Assembly (NCBI GenBank): GCA_902605365.1
Contig: CACLCM010000002.1
Coordinates: 39,964 to 103,963 of the forward strand
DNA length: 64,000 nucleotides
Reading direction: 5' to 3'
Origin: an uncultured Candidatus Poseidoniales archaeon
GTDB lineage: Archaea; Thermoplasmatota; Poseidoniia; Poseidoniales; Poseidoniaceae
How positions within the stretch are numbered: position 1 is the stretch's first letter; every line of letters begins with the position of its first letter. Both the position numbers and the translations under genes were made by a program. Shown one piece after another: positions 25,589 through 34,179 of this stretch. The notes under the pieces were generated by a model. That model did not search any database, had not been told where the DNA came from, and saw nothing but the letters and a program-made list of their open reading frames with translations.

Positions 25589-26563
25589 TCACGAGTGTCT
25601 GTTCTGCACCATTCTAACTACATGTTTAAGCAATTGCTTAGCATCACAATCTTCGAAATTATCCAAATGCGAGATTGCCCTTTCCAAATGATTGTCTATT
25701 AGAATCTCAGAATAGCGTAAACTTTCTGCATGCTCCAGTAATGAAATTAGTTCATCAAATAATGAATCGTCAAAGTTACGAATCAATTCGGCTAACCTGA
25801 CACGTTGCTCGCCATGAAGTAATGTCAAAGCATGGATAAGTGGAAGTGTCATTTTTCCTTCATATACATCCGAGCCTCGAGGTTTACCCATCCGTTCATC
25901 GCCCCGAATATCTAGTAAGTCGTCTACTAATTGGAAAGCAATTCCTAATTCCATTCCAAATTTGAATAGTTCCTCACACCGGTCTTGACTTGCATTTGCA
26001 ACTAGAGCCGCCCCCTTACAACCAGCAGCAAATGGACCTGCAGTCTTGCCTTTTACAATTTCAAGATAATCTTCAGGAGAAGTGGATAGATCCAATACGT
26101 GGTCTAACTGACTAAATTCAGCACTAGCGAGACGAGATGAATAACTCGCCATCACTTCAACAATCTCTTCACGATATTTACCACCCAATCCGAAGCCTTG
26201 AACGAATAGCCAATCTCCACCGATTATAGCCTTAGGTTGACCTACTAGAGCATGTAAAGTTGATTGACCTCTTCGAGTTAATGATTCATCATTTATGTCA
26301 TCATGAATCAATGTCGCTGTATGAATAAATTCTGAGGCCAAAGCTAGAGGCATTACTTCATCGATATTCTCGCCGCCCGATAATTGGTATGAAAGAAGAG
26401 AAAGAATTGGCCGAAGCCTCTTTCCGCCAGCTAGTAGAATCTTACCTGACAATTCTGCTACTTCGCCATAAATAGCGCACTGCTCTTCAATCATAGCTTC
26501 TAAATTGGCATTAATTAAGTCGCGTAAATCTTCGAGATAATCAAGTGCAGTATTGTCCTCCAT
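25589..26563 (-). CDS. Polyprenyl (geranylgeranyl) diphosphate synthase
   Basis: Both aspartate-rich motifs are present: LIHDDINDES (DDxxD) near residue 80 and QLVDDLLD near residue 205. With magnesium these hold the allylic and isopentenyl diphosphates that are joined head to tail. LLAGGKRLRPIL is the family's substrate-binding block. Product chain length cannot be told reliably. The ORF track adds 20 residues; ATG 26563 (MEDNTALDYLEDL) gives a normal 324-aa length. It heads a two-gene unit with the geranylgeranyl reductase. Confidence 0.9.
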   Translation of the reverse strand: MEDNTALDYLEDLRDLINANLEAMIEEQCAIYGEVAELSGKILLAGGKRLRPILSLLSYQLSGGENIDEVMPLALASEFIHTATLIHDDINDESLTRRGQSTLHALVGQPKAIIGGDWLFVQGFGLGGKYREEIVEVMASYSSRLASAEFSQLDHVLDLSTSPEDYLEIVKGKTAGPFAAGCKGAALVANASQDRCEELFKFGMELGIAFQLVDDLLDIRGDERMGKPRGSDVYEGKMTLPLIHALTLLHGEQRVRLAELIRNFDDSLFDELISLLEHAESLRYSEILIDNHLERAISHLDNFEDCDAKQLLKHVVRMVQNRHS

Positions 26564-26644
26564 GAAACACCCCACAAGGGTCGCCTTCTTAACGAGTGGC
26601 GGGCGCCCTTTGAACGCCGGCATCTGCTGGCCGAGGTTGATGAG

Positions 26645-27757
26645 ATGAGTGAAGAAGGACGATTTGAAATCCTTTTATGCCCAGAAATGGGTGATGGAGT
26701 CCATACTCATGTCAAGAAACTAATCGATAACCATCCAGATAGTATGACCTTAGTTGAAAAGCAAGTTCCTCACATAGAGTCTGCAATTGAACTATTGCGA
26801 GATGGACATGGTGACTTAGTTGCCGCCTCAGGAAGATGGTGGTTTGAAAACCGAGACAAGGACTTAACCGCATCAGTCGTATTACCTAGAAGAGAGCCCA
26901 CAAGAGTCCTTGTAGGTGAAGACAAACCTGAATATGTTCCTAAAGGTGCTGTAATTATCGCTGATTGCGAAATAGTTCGTCGTCAAATGATCAGACTCCG
27001 TAAAGACATCAATGTAATGTTGCCAGAGGAATTTGGGGATGCACCTGATGATATGTTTGAGAGAACATTATGGCTAGAAGAATTGAGAAAGGATAACTCA
27101 ATTGATGGCTATATCATTCCTAGAGCATTACATGCGACCTTGCCTTTCAGAACAAGAAGACACACTTTAGGGATGCAAAGAGATAATCCTGAAAGATTTA
27201 GATTCATCCCAGTCCCATTAGATGGTTTTACAGTACTAATATCTCGAATAGATTTTCCAATAACTGGAATCACAGAAATTGTCGATGCAGGAGCTGCACT
27301 ATCATTGCGCCTAGAAATGATGATGTTAGACAATATAGAAACAAGTATGCATGACAAAATTGCTTTGATGATTGAACAGAGAAAGGTAGGTACAATTCTT
27401 AGAGAGGCTGCTCGAACTGGTGACGAATTACCTGCAATAGGATTAGTTACCGATAAAGATGAGATTAAGGGTGGAAAAACCAGAATCGATTTAGCACTTG
27501 AAACGCTCAATAGAGACGGTACTGTAACTGCAGGTGTAGAAAAAATATTCATTCCATCTGAAAGTCACTCAGCATCATTGAAGGTACTGAATAATTGGAA
27601 TCAATTATTGAAGATTATGCGTGAAGACCCTGAGGAAGAAACCCGTGGAAGAATGAAGGAATTAATGGATGAATACATTGATGATTTAGTCTCCAAAGGA
27701 AGATTGTCAGAAGAGAGAATACATTCTCCAATGATGGAAGATGAAAAAGAGGATTAA
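26645..27757 (+). CDS. Degenerate porphobilinogen-deaminase-like (HemC-like) protein
   Basis: The match is weak and judged by eye. Blocks such as HGDLVAASGRWWF, ADCEIVRRQMIRLRKDINV and LRKDNSIDGYIIPRAL sit in the order of HemC domains 1 and 2 (compare its SLRRQ, RGNV and YDAI segments). The Cys that binds the dipyrromethane cofactor in HemC domain 3 is missing: only two Cys occur, both in the first 110 residues. It is therefore unlikely to make hydroxymethylbilane and may be a binding protein or a repurposed fold. The last 60 residues are a charged helical tail. It diverges from the prenyl synthase gene. Confidence 0.45.
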   Translation: MSEEGRFEILLCPEMGDGVHTHVKKLIDNHPDSMTLVEKQVPHIESAIELLRDGHGDLVAASGRWWFENRDKDLTASVVLPRREPTRVLVGEDKPEYVPKGAVIIADCEIVRRQMIRLRKDINVMLPEEFGDAPDDMFERTLWLEELRKDNSIDGYIIPRALHATLPFRTRRHTLGMQRDNPERFRFIPVPLDGFTVLISRIDFPITGITEIVDAGAALSLRLEMMMLDNIETSMHDKIALMIEQRKVGTILREAARTGDELPAIGLVTDKDEIKGGKTRIDLALETLNRDGTVTAGVEKIFIPSESHSASLKVLNNWNQLLKIMREDPEEETRGRMKELMDEYIDDLVSKGRLSEERIHSPMMEDEKED

Positions 27758-28380
27758 TCCACTAAATTTTCACCAGACAAATCTCTTATCCTGGCCCTAC
27801 AACTTTCAATATTAGCAGGGTCTCTGTTTTCACCTGCTAAAATTAAATCAAATCCATTATTGTTTAATTCCCTTGACAACTCTATCATTTCAAGAGGAGC
27901 ATTTGAATCAACAACTTCCGATATTGATTCATCGATTTCTCTGGCGGACGATTCCCATGAACCCGATAATTTCAGTAAATCCTTAGTTAGTCTTTCAATA
28001 ATGTCAACTGCAGAAGGAGGTCTTGCAAGGGCGCCTTGAATAGTTCTAACAGCATCAACATGAAGTGAACGAAGTTCACCCAAACGACCGGCTGCTCCAA
28101 TAATTTGAGTAGACATCCATTCGCGGTCGCCGTTTTTAACCATTTTTTTACGAGCCTTTTCAAGTTCCTTTTTGACTTCTAAAGATCCTGCAATAATCGC
28201 ATCTTGAATACTAGCAACTTCGTTGAGGGTTGTTTGCACTGATTCAACCCTATCGCGCATTTCTTCCTCGAGGCGAACTTCCTCTCTCCTCAAGTCGTAC
28301 CTAATGGAATCTATAATTCCTGAAGCAAGGGACGTCGCTTCTTTGAGTGAACCTTTAGCCGCTCTCTCATACCTCCCCAT
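27754..28380 (-). CDS. Coiled-coil protein, unknown function
   Basis: The 208-aa protein is almost wholly helical and charged. The first 95 residues (EEVRLEEEMRDRVESVQTTL and on) predict a coiled coil; the rest looks like helical hairpins. No membrane segment or catalytic motif is seen. Its stop shares TTAA with the convergent HemC-like gene, and it diverges from the SAP-repeat gene. A structural or chromatin role is possible but has no direct support. Confidence 0.65.
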   Translation of the reverse strand: MGRYERAAKGSLKEATSLASGIIDSIRYDLRREEVRLEEEMRDRVESVQTTLNEVASIQDAIIAGSLEVKKELEKARKKMVKNGDREWMSTQIIGAAGRLGELRSLHVDAVRTIQGALARPPSAVDIIERLTKDLLKLSGSWESSAREIDESISEVVDSNAPLEMIELSRELNNNGFDLILAGENRDPANIESCRARIRDLSGENLVD

Positions 28381-28454
28381 GCTCCGCCCTCAAATCTCCC
28401 TCAAGTCGCATCGGTTTGAAGGTGTTGATTCTCTGAAAAGCGGAAAATGCTCTT

Positions 28455-28513
28455 AGCCCCTTAGGGGCTTTGAAATAAAAAATACCCTCCTAGAAAGTGT
28501 CTCTAAGCACTTT
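28455..28513. other. Inverted repeats in a divergent gap
   Basis: The gap between the coiled-coil gene (minus) and the SAP-repeat gene (plus) holds AGCCCC-TTA-GGGGCT (28455-28469) and the looser AAAGTG/CACTTT (28494-28513). The first looks like a stable hairpin followed by an A-rich run. Since both genes point away from it, it is more likely a leader or operator structure than a terminator. Confidence 0.35.
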
Positions 28514-28563
28514 GATTGGGGTGCAACCTCAAATATGGAGAGGAATGGAGAGTGATTGGAGGA

Positions 28564-30261
28564 ATGCAATTGACCGATAAGCAATCCCTTCTTTCTGAAC
28601 TCCATCAGGCAAGATTAGATCGCCTAAAAGAGATATGTGCGGAGCATGGAATTTCACGTAATGGCTCGGTAGAAGTTCTACGTGGTCGGCTGATTGCAGA
28701 CCTGGTTCTAGACGAGTGGGATTTCTCACCTGAAGGAATAGACTCTATTCTCAACAATGATATTGGGCAGGTACTTGCTGTATTTGGTGTTAAAAAATCA
28801 GGCTCGATTCGTGAAAGGAGGCAAAGGCTCTTCCTTCACCTCAACCATGATGCCAAACAGCTCACTCCTGAGAAACTAGATACTTTGTCAAGAGACCAGT
28901 TGCATGAACTATGCTCTAAACTAGATTTACCTCGCTCAGGAGCTAAACAAGCACTTCTGATGCGTGTCGCAGGCGTCCTAACATCACAATCAGGTTCATG
29001 GGGAGTAATCAAAAAGAGCCTAAGAAGGCCAAGAGGGGAGCCTAAGCGCATCAACATTCCATCCCCGTCAGATGATTATGACTCCATATCAAGCCAAGTT
29101 AGCGCCCCTGAAACCCAACAGTTGGCAGAACAATCTGCTGTGCATACAGAAGAAATTGAAATTATGGAAGATGTTGAAGATGTTAGTGAAGTAGAGGTCA
29201 TTGATATCGCACCTCGAGTTATTGTAGAACCATTGCCTGTTGCGCCGGTTGTTGAACTCACAGAGTCGGTAATTGAGATAGAAGGACGCACTGCGGAAAT
29301 TGATGCATTGTGTAGAGATTACCTACTAGTTGGGTCAATTAGTGACTCAGAGGATGTCAATGCATTCATTTCCAGCCTAAGCGCACACGGACTTCCGGTA
29401 AACGACTCAAATGCGGCAGACTTCGTCAAAGCAAGACTGATTTCTCTTGATGCAATGGCTAGAGCAGAAAAAGAAGCACTGCACTCGATGCCTAATTCAT
29501 GGAGGGAAAGAGAGGCCTTACGTGGATTTGAAGAAGCACGTAATATCCTAAGGGAGGTTTTGCCAGAAATTATCACTTCGACTGACGGAGATATGGTCAA
29601 AGCAAGAATGGCATTCGAAGAAAAGGCAAGAGAATTGAATCTTGATTTACGCCTTCCATCCGTTTCAGGAAGATTGCATGCGCTATTCGACTTACAAATA
29701 TCTTTAGATGAAGAAATCGCAGCAAGCGACCCCAAAACCGCTAGAAGAACCAGAGTTATTCGACTATTGCAGCACGGATCTATTCATCTTCAGGCTGGTG
29801 AACGAAGAACACTCGACCGACTTGAGCGAAATATCGATGGTTTCGAACAATTGGTTGAAGCCATATTGGAAAAGTCTGAAGGCTCATATGGTGATGCTCA
29901 GCAAACCTTAGTCATTCGATTCCTCGAGAAGAAAGGATATGATGTTAACAATTCTGAATTACGGCCAAGAGTCGTAGCAGCAGCAGGAGTTATCGGGGCC
30001 GAGTTAGGTCACATTTCACCTTCTGAAATACCAAGGATTGCACCAGGTATCAAAGTATCAGATACTGAAGTGGATTCAATCATATCCGACCTCAAAAGAC
30101 TAGCACAGCAATTCAAAGCGGTAAGTGATGAACCAGTGGCTGATGAAGAAATGGAACTAGCAGAATCTGTTGCAGATGCTGCGGACAGAGTTTCTTCTGT
30201 CAGAAGTAGAATCGACGGTGTCGACGATTTACTTGCTCGCCTAAATATCTCAAATAATTAA
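28564..30261 (+). CDS. SAP-repeat, helical DNA-binding-like protein
   Basis: Three SAP-like helix pairs occur in the first 165 residues: RLDRLKEICAEHGISRNGS, then NNDIGQVLAVFGVKKSGS, then RDQLHELCSKLDLPRSGAKQ, each followed by L..R. SAP motifs usually contact DNA or RNA. A Val/Glu-rich acidic linker (about residues 200-260) leads to an all-helical C-terminal region of about 300 residues with no known family. The start is uncertain: ATG 28564 follows GGAGG too closely, and GTG 28552 or TTG 28516 are alternatives. Its stop shares TTAA with the convergent CpaF-like gene. A chromosome-organising role is possible. Confidence 0.6.
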   Translation: MQLTDKQSLLSELHQARLDRLKEICAEHGISRNGSVEVLRGRLIADLVLDEWDFSPEGIDSILNNDIGQVLAVFGVKKSGSIRERRQRLFLHLNHDAKQLTPEKLDTLSRDQLHELCSKLDLPRSGAKQALLMRVAGVLTSQSGSWGVIKKSLRRPRGEPKRINIPSPSDDYDSISSQVSAPETQQLAEQSAVHTEEIEIMEDVEDVSEVEVIDIAPRVIVEPLPVAPVVELTESVIEIEGRTAEIDALCRDYLLVGSISDSEDVNAFISSLSAHGLPVNDSNAADFVKARLISLDAMARAEKEALHSMPNSWREREALRGFEEARNILREVLPEIITSTDGDMVKARMAFEEKARELNLDLRLPSVSGRLHALFDLQISLDEEIAASDPKTARRTRVIRLLQHGSIHLQAGERRTLDRLERNIDGFEQLVEAILEKSEGSYGDAQQTLVIRFLEKKGYDVNNSELRPRVVAAAGVIGAELGHISPSEIPRIAPGIKVSDTEVDSIISDLKRLAQQFKAVSDEPVADEEMELAESVADAADRVSSVRSRIDGVDDLLARLNISNN

Positions 30262-31493
30262 CGAGATGCGTAGAAACCTTGGACAACTTTGGTTACTGTA
30301 TCGATATCTCTGATATCTCTGCGAAGTAAATCAGCTAATATCTGCTCCCTCTGATTGAGGTGTTGCTCAAATTGGGCAGGAGTTATTCCAGCCGCTTTAC
30401 AGATAGTCTCTCGCATCTTGGAAGGTATTCCCGTTTCCTCAATGGTGTCAGTTGCAGCGTTGTACTTCCATATAGCATTCAAACGAGGTTTGTCGCCTTC
30501 CATACCTGCAACTTCGGCTACCTCTGTAATTTTCCTAGCAGTTTTGCCATTGACGTGTAATCTAGCTTGGATTATTATCAAATCAAGACCGGTTAGCATA
30601 ATTGGCGGGACATTCATTGGCGGATTGATCATCCTAGTGATGGTCTCCATAGCGGTATTAGCGTGGAGTGAACCGAATGAACCGTCGTGACCAGTATTCA
30701 TCGCTGTTAGCAAAGTTGCTGCTTCACTGGAACGAACTTCTCCCACGATAATACGGTCTGGTCGCATTCTGAGACTTGATTTTAGACAGTCATTCATATC
30801 GACAGCAGGTGTTCCGTCAGGTCTCTCTCTCCTGGTTTCCATTCTTAGCCAGTGGTCGTGATATACTTGTAATTCAGCGGTATCTTCCACTGTAAGTAAG
30901 CGCTTGTGCCACGGAATATACATTCCAAGGCAATTCAGAGTTGTGGTTTTACCAGAACCAGTACCACCTGCAATAACGAAATTGGCAGGTCGACTATCCA
31001 ATCCTTCAATCCAAACCCACATCATTGCAGCAAGGCGTAGATTTACAGTTCCAAATTTAATCAAATCTATCATTGTAAGTGGGTCATCACGGAATTTTCG
31101 AATTGTTAGAGTCGGTCCATCGGGTGAAACGGGAGGTATTGTTCCATTCACACGGCTTCCATCGGGAAGACGACCATCAAAGATAGGAACTAATCCAGGT
31201 CCATCTCCTAAAGGAACAGATGTAAATGCTGCAATGTTACGAGCAATCTCTAATCCTTGTTGGTCATCGACAAATACATTGGTTTGACACATACCGTGGT
31301 CTCTGTGTGCCACTTTAACACATTGAGAGCCACCGTTGTACATCACTTCTTCCAGATTATCATCTCCAAGTAGAACTGCCAAATTGCCATATGGGTTTGG
31401 CTCTACTCCACCATCTACATGATACATTGGAGAAGGGTGATTCTGCTCCATGTATATTGTTACATTTCCATATTGATCCAGTATTTTTTGCAT
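30258..31493 (-). CDS. CpaF/TadA-type secretion or pilus ATPase
   Basis: This 411-aa protein belongs to the type II/IV secretion ATPases. It has Walker A GGTGSGKTTTL near residue 180, the acidic LLTVEDTAELQ, the Walker B region RIIVGEVRSSEA and the His-box region GSLHANT. Such hexamers drive assembly or retraction of pilus-like filaments with a TadB/TadC- or FlaJ-type membrane platform. Two such membrane proteins are encoded just upstream, with gaps of four bases, so the three form one unit. The N-terminal domain is short, as in CpaF/TadA. A partner pilin is not in this operon; one candidate is at 23914. Confidence 0.88.
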   Translation of the reverse strand: MQKILDQYGNVTIYMEQNHPSPMYHVDGGVEPNPYGNLAVLLGDDNLEEVMYNGGSQCVKVAHRDHGMCQTNVFVDDQQGLEIARNIAAFTSVPLGDGPGLVPIFDGRLPDGSRVNGTIPPVSPDGPTLTIRKFRDDPLTMIDLIKFGTVNLRLAAMMWVWIEGLDSRPANFVIAGGTGSGKTTTLNCLGMYIPWHKRLLTVEDTAELQVYHDHWLRMETRRERPDGTPAVDMNDCLKSSLRMRPDRIIVGEVRSSEAATLLTAMNTGHDGSFGSLHANTAMETITRMINPPMNVPPIMLTGLDLIIIQARLHVNGKTARKITEVAEVAGMEGDKPRLNAIWKYNAATDTIEETGIPSKMRETICKAAGITPAQFEQHLNQREQILADLLRRDIRDIDTVTKVVQGFYASR

Positions 31494-31497
31494 TTAA

Positions 31498-32229
31498 TTA
31501 TCCTCCAATAACAAGAACTCCGACATGATAAATCGTCATTGAAACCGCCATCCAAAGCGGGGCCCACCAAAGCGATGATCGCATACGACCTAGCATCCTG
31601 CCACTTACTCCGATAGCAACTAAAGATGCTGCTCCAAAGAATAAAGTGAAAGATGTATTGAATTCGTCAAGTTGGAATCCTTGACTCCTTGGTGCAAACA
31701 GACCCACTATGAAGGCGATTAAGAATGGTAAACCGATTGATACAAACATTACGATTAGAATAGATCTACCCATCAAATCGGACTCTCTTCGATTCATCAA
31801 ATCGTTCAATCTCTCATAATCCTGAGACATGTCAGAAAGTATGTTTTGGAGAGGTGCATCTTGTTCTATAGCAGTAGATATGAGATGCATTACTCTCTGA
31901 ACCTGTGAGGAGCGAGATTTGGTCGCAAAATTTGCTAAAGCCGAATCGAACGATGATGCGTGGCTTTCAGCTAAGGTCTCTTTTAGCAACTTACCGAGAG
32001 TACCAGTACTTCGGTCGGCTTCCGCCATCATAGCTTGCTGGAGACCTAATCCTGCACCTAGGGAGTCTGAAAGAGCCTCTAGCATTGCAGGTAAATCGTT
32101 TTCAATCGACCTACGTCGTTGCCTCTCAATGATTGGCGGAACTCCGCCTATTGCGAACGCTATTCCAATTGTTATCATGAACAACAAGAAAGGATCGTTT
32201 CTGAACATCTCAAGAATACCAAAAATCAT
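31498..32229 (-). CDS. TadC/FlaJ-like T2SSF membrane platform protein
   Basis: The 243-aa protein has a T2SSF-type cytosolic helical region (MLEALSDSLGAGLGLQQAMM, then SHASSFDSALANF) between membrane segments near residues 14-30 and 150-170, with two more at the C-terminus. It starts five bases after the 191-aa partner. In archaella and archaeal pili a single FlaJ/PilC protein of about 500 aa carries two T2SSF units; here two small proteins share the task, more like bacterial TadB and TadC. Confidence 0.78.
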   Translation of the reverse strand: MIFGILEMFRNDPFLLFMITIGIAFAIGGVPPIIERQRRRSIENDLPAMLEALSDSLGAGLGLQQAMMAEADRSTGTLGKLLKETLAESHASSFDSALANFATKSRSSQVQRVMHLISTAIEQDAPLQNILSDMSQDYERLNDLMNRRESDLMGRSILIVMFVSIGLPFLIAFIVGLFAPRSQGFQLDEFNTSFTLFFGAASLVAIGVSGRMLGRMRSSLWWAPLWMAVSMTIYHVGVLVIGG

Positions 32230-32233
32230 GAAA

Positions 32234-32809
32234 TCACAACCCTGGGTCCTTCGTGTGGGCCTTTATTCCAGCCAGTGCCATTCCAAGTAATGTGATGAAT
32301 AGTCCAACATTTACGATACTCATAGCCGTATCTTGTTCTAAATTACCAACCATATCGGCCAATCCGCCAGAAATGAGTTGTGGAATAATTCCGATAATCG
32401 ATAATATGATTGGACCAATCATGCCAATAGACAACAGGGTTTCAGGAACTCCGCCCAAACTTTCAATGTAATCTTTGACGTTCTCAGTACGCACTTCTTC
32501 CATTCTTTCTCCTTGCTTTCGCAAGGTTTCAATGATATCTGTATTTTGTGTAATGTTATTCAGCATCGTATTTACTACTCTTTTGTAGCCATCATTCTCT
32601 GCCTTTTTCAAAAGATTTCGCAATTCTCTTTCCATCGGTTTACCAGAATTGATATTTTTCATCAAGGTTTCAAAATCTTTGGAAATAATTCCGTATCCAC
32701 CTTGAGCGATTGAGTGGATTGCAGCCTCGAGACCAACACCTGAGCTCATCAGAACATCCAGTGTTCTAATGACATAGAGAATCTCTCTAGACTCATCCAG
32801 TGACCTCAT
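32234..32809 (-). CDS. TadB/FlaJ-like T2SSF membrane platform protein
   Basis: The 191-aa protein starts with a T2SSF-type helical region (VLMSSGVGLEAAIHSIAQGG, then MERELRNLLKKAENDGYKRV) and ends with two membrane segments (near residues 120-140 and 160-180). It is about half a normal T2SSF protein and pairs with the 243-aa gene downstream. Together with the CpaF-like ATPase it should form the inner-membrane motor of a pilus or secretion device. The 117-aa gene ends 10 bases upstream. Confidence 0.78.
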   Translation of the reverse strand: MRSLDESREILYVIRTLDVLMSSGVGLEAAIHSIAQGGYGIISKDFETLMKNINSGKPMERELRNLLKKAENDGYKRVVNTMLNNITQNTDIIETLRKQGERMEEVRTENVKDYIESLGGVPETLLSIGMIGPIILSIIGIIPQLISGGLADMVGNLEQDTAMSIVNVGLFITLLGMALAGIKAHTKDPGL

Positions 32810-32819
32810 TCATTCCACC

Positions 32820-33173
32820 TCAACGTATATCTTCAATGAATTCGAATGTATAGATGCTATCTGAACCATCATATTCCATCTTACCGAAAACAGTTTTCAC
32901 ATCTCTTTCTTCAAATGGGTCATGAATGTATGGTTGGCCGCTTCTGAACATTTTGAGGATCTTTTTGTAATCCTCATAATTCATCTCACCACGTACCGTG
33001 TAAACCGCTGATTCAGCGCCTTCATCTACCAAATCATCGCCTTCTCCACCATGGAGTACAGTACGAGTAATTCGTCGTGTTATCACTACGCTAATATCTG
33101 CATTTGGAAGTCTAAGCCAATCTGCACTAGAAGTTCCGCTTGCTGGGCGAATAAAGAAATCTGTTCCTCCCAT
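32820..33173 (-). CDS. Conserved-looking 117-aa protein in the Tad-like operon, unknown
   Basis: The family is not recognised. The protein is soluble, beta-rich and without Cys or a signal. GGEGDDLVDEG, AVYTVRGEM and the closing DSIYTFEFIEDI recall the layout of small phage-tail or baseplate proteins, but this is a weak visual impression. It lies between the RPA genes and the TadB-like gene in the same direction, 10 bases from the latter, so it may be part of the motor unit or a separate gene that happens to be cotranscribed. Confidence 0.6.
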   Translation of the reverse strand: MGGTDFFIRPASGTSSADWLRLPNADISVVITRRITRTVLHGGEGDDLVDEGAESAVYTVRGEMNYEDYKKILKMFRSGQPYIHDPFEERDVKTVFGKMEYDGSDSIYTFEFIEDIR

Positions 33174-33234
33174 AGTCTCACCTGTAAACCGATGAGGTCG
33201 CGAATGGGCCTTGAACCTGTTGGAGTAAAAAGCC

Positions 33235-34179
33235 TCAAACAGTTATCTTGAACCATCCAAATCTAGGTTCGTGAACTGTTCCTTCTTCGGACAAATCATC
33301 AAGACTTGCTTCTGCTGCATCACGGTCATGACCTCTGGCTGCAGCATTAGATAGTAATGTGTCGAAATCAACACCTTCACCTTGATCTAATCTTGAAATT
33401 AAGTCTAGAATTACCTGTTTAAGGTCCGGTGCATCTCCGCTCGAATCGCTAGGCTCTTCTGCCTCACTTTCACCTACATCTAGACTAACTTGAGCCGCTG
33501 GAGTCGGTGCCACTGCAGATGGTGTCTTATTTTCTGCAATATCCAATGTTTGCATAATATTCAATCTATATGACTCTAAATCAATATCACCATAGTGCTC
33601 GTTAGCTAACAGGATACTTTCACACATGTGCTCGGGGATTCCATTGGCTCGCAATGCTTCTATTGACTTCTCTAAAGATACTGATTTCTCCTGGCTATCG
33701 ATACGATTTAGCATCCCATCTGCTGCTTTTACGAGCCATTCGCAGTAAGTTGAACGAGAAATTATCGCTGCTTCTTCTGGTCTTAGACTGGTGTAAACCG
33801 CTCCTTCTTCAGACTGGAAATATCTTGCTTTAGCAGTCATGATTAGCATTATTGTTTCACCATCATCGACTCTTGAAGACAATTGTAAAGTCAATTCACG
33901 CATAGATTCTGGTGCATAATCGCCTACTGAAAAGTAGTGCTGACCAGAAGGGTCTCTAATCTGGCCTCGCCATAGTGTTGCTCCGTTGGAGGTTTCATGG
34001 GGTTCTAGCCTCTCAAGTAGTCCTGCAACTACCAATCTGTTGACCTTAGCTCCCAATTTGGTGATTACGAAAAGAGGATCGAACTCTCCTGAACCTTGTT
34101 GATGTAAAGTAGACTCGCCAAACTCAGAAGCCAGCATATGCCATGCTGGTTGCCTCTTTGCTCTTCTTGCTGGTTGCAA
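33235..34179 (-). CDS. RPA-associated OB-fold protein (COG3390-like)
   Basis: This 314-aa protein resembles archaeal RPA-associated proteins: VITKLGAKVNRLVVAGLLE followed by WRGQIRDPSG and FSVGDYAPESMRELT form an OB fold. A variable Pro/Glu linker then leads to a winged-helix-like C-terminus (FDTLLSNAAARGHDRDAAEA). Such proteins partner with RPA on single-stranded DNA. The start is a TTG placed directly after the RPA1 stop, with a GGGGGGTGG stretch just upstream, so translation is probably coupled. Confidence 0.8.
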   Translation of the reverse strand: MQPARRAKRQPAWHMLASEFGESTLHQQGSGEFDPLFVITKLGAKVNRLVVAGLLERLEPHETSNGATLWRGQIRDPSGQHYFSVGDYAPESMRELTLQLSSRVDDGETIMLIMTAKARYFQSEEGAVYTSLRPEEAAIISRSTYCEWLVKAADGMLNRIDSQEKSVSLEKSIEALRANGIPEHMCESILLANEHYGDIDLESYRLNIMQTLDIAENKTPSAVAPTPAAQVSLDVGESEAEEPSDSSGDAPDLKQVILDLISRLDQGEGVDFDTLLSNAAARGHDRDAAEASLDDLSEEGTVHEPRFGWFKITV

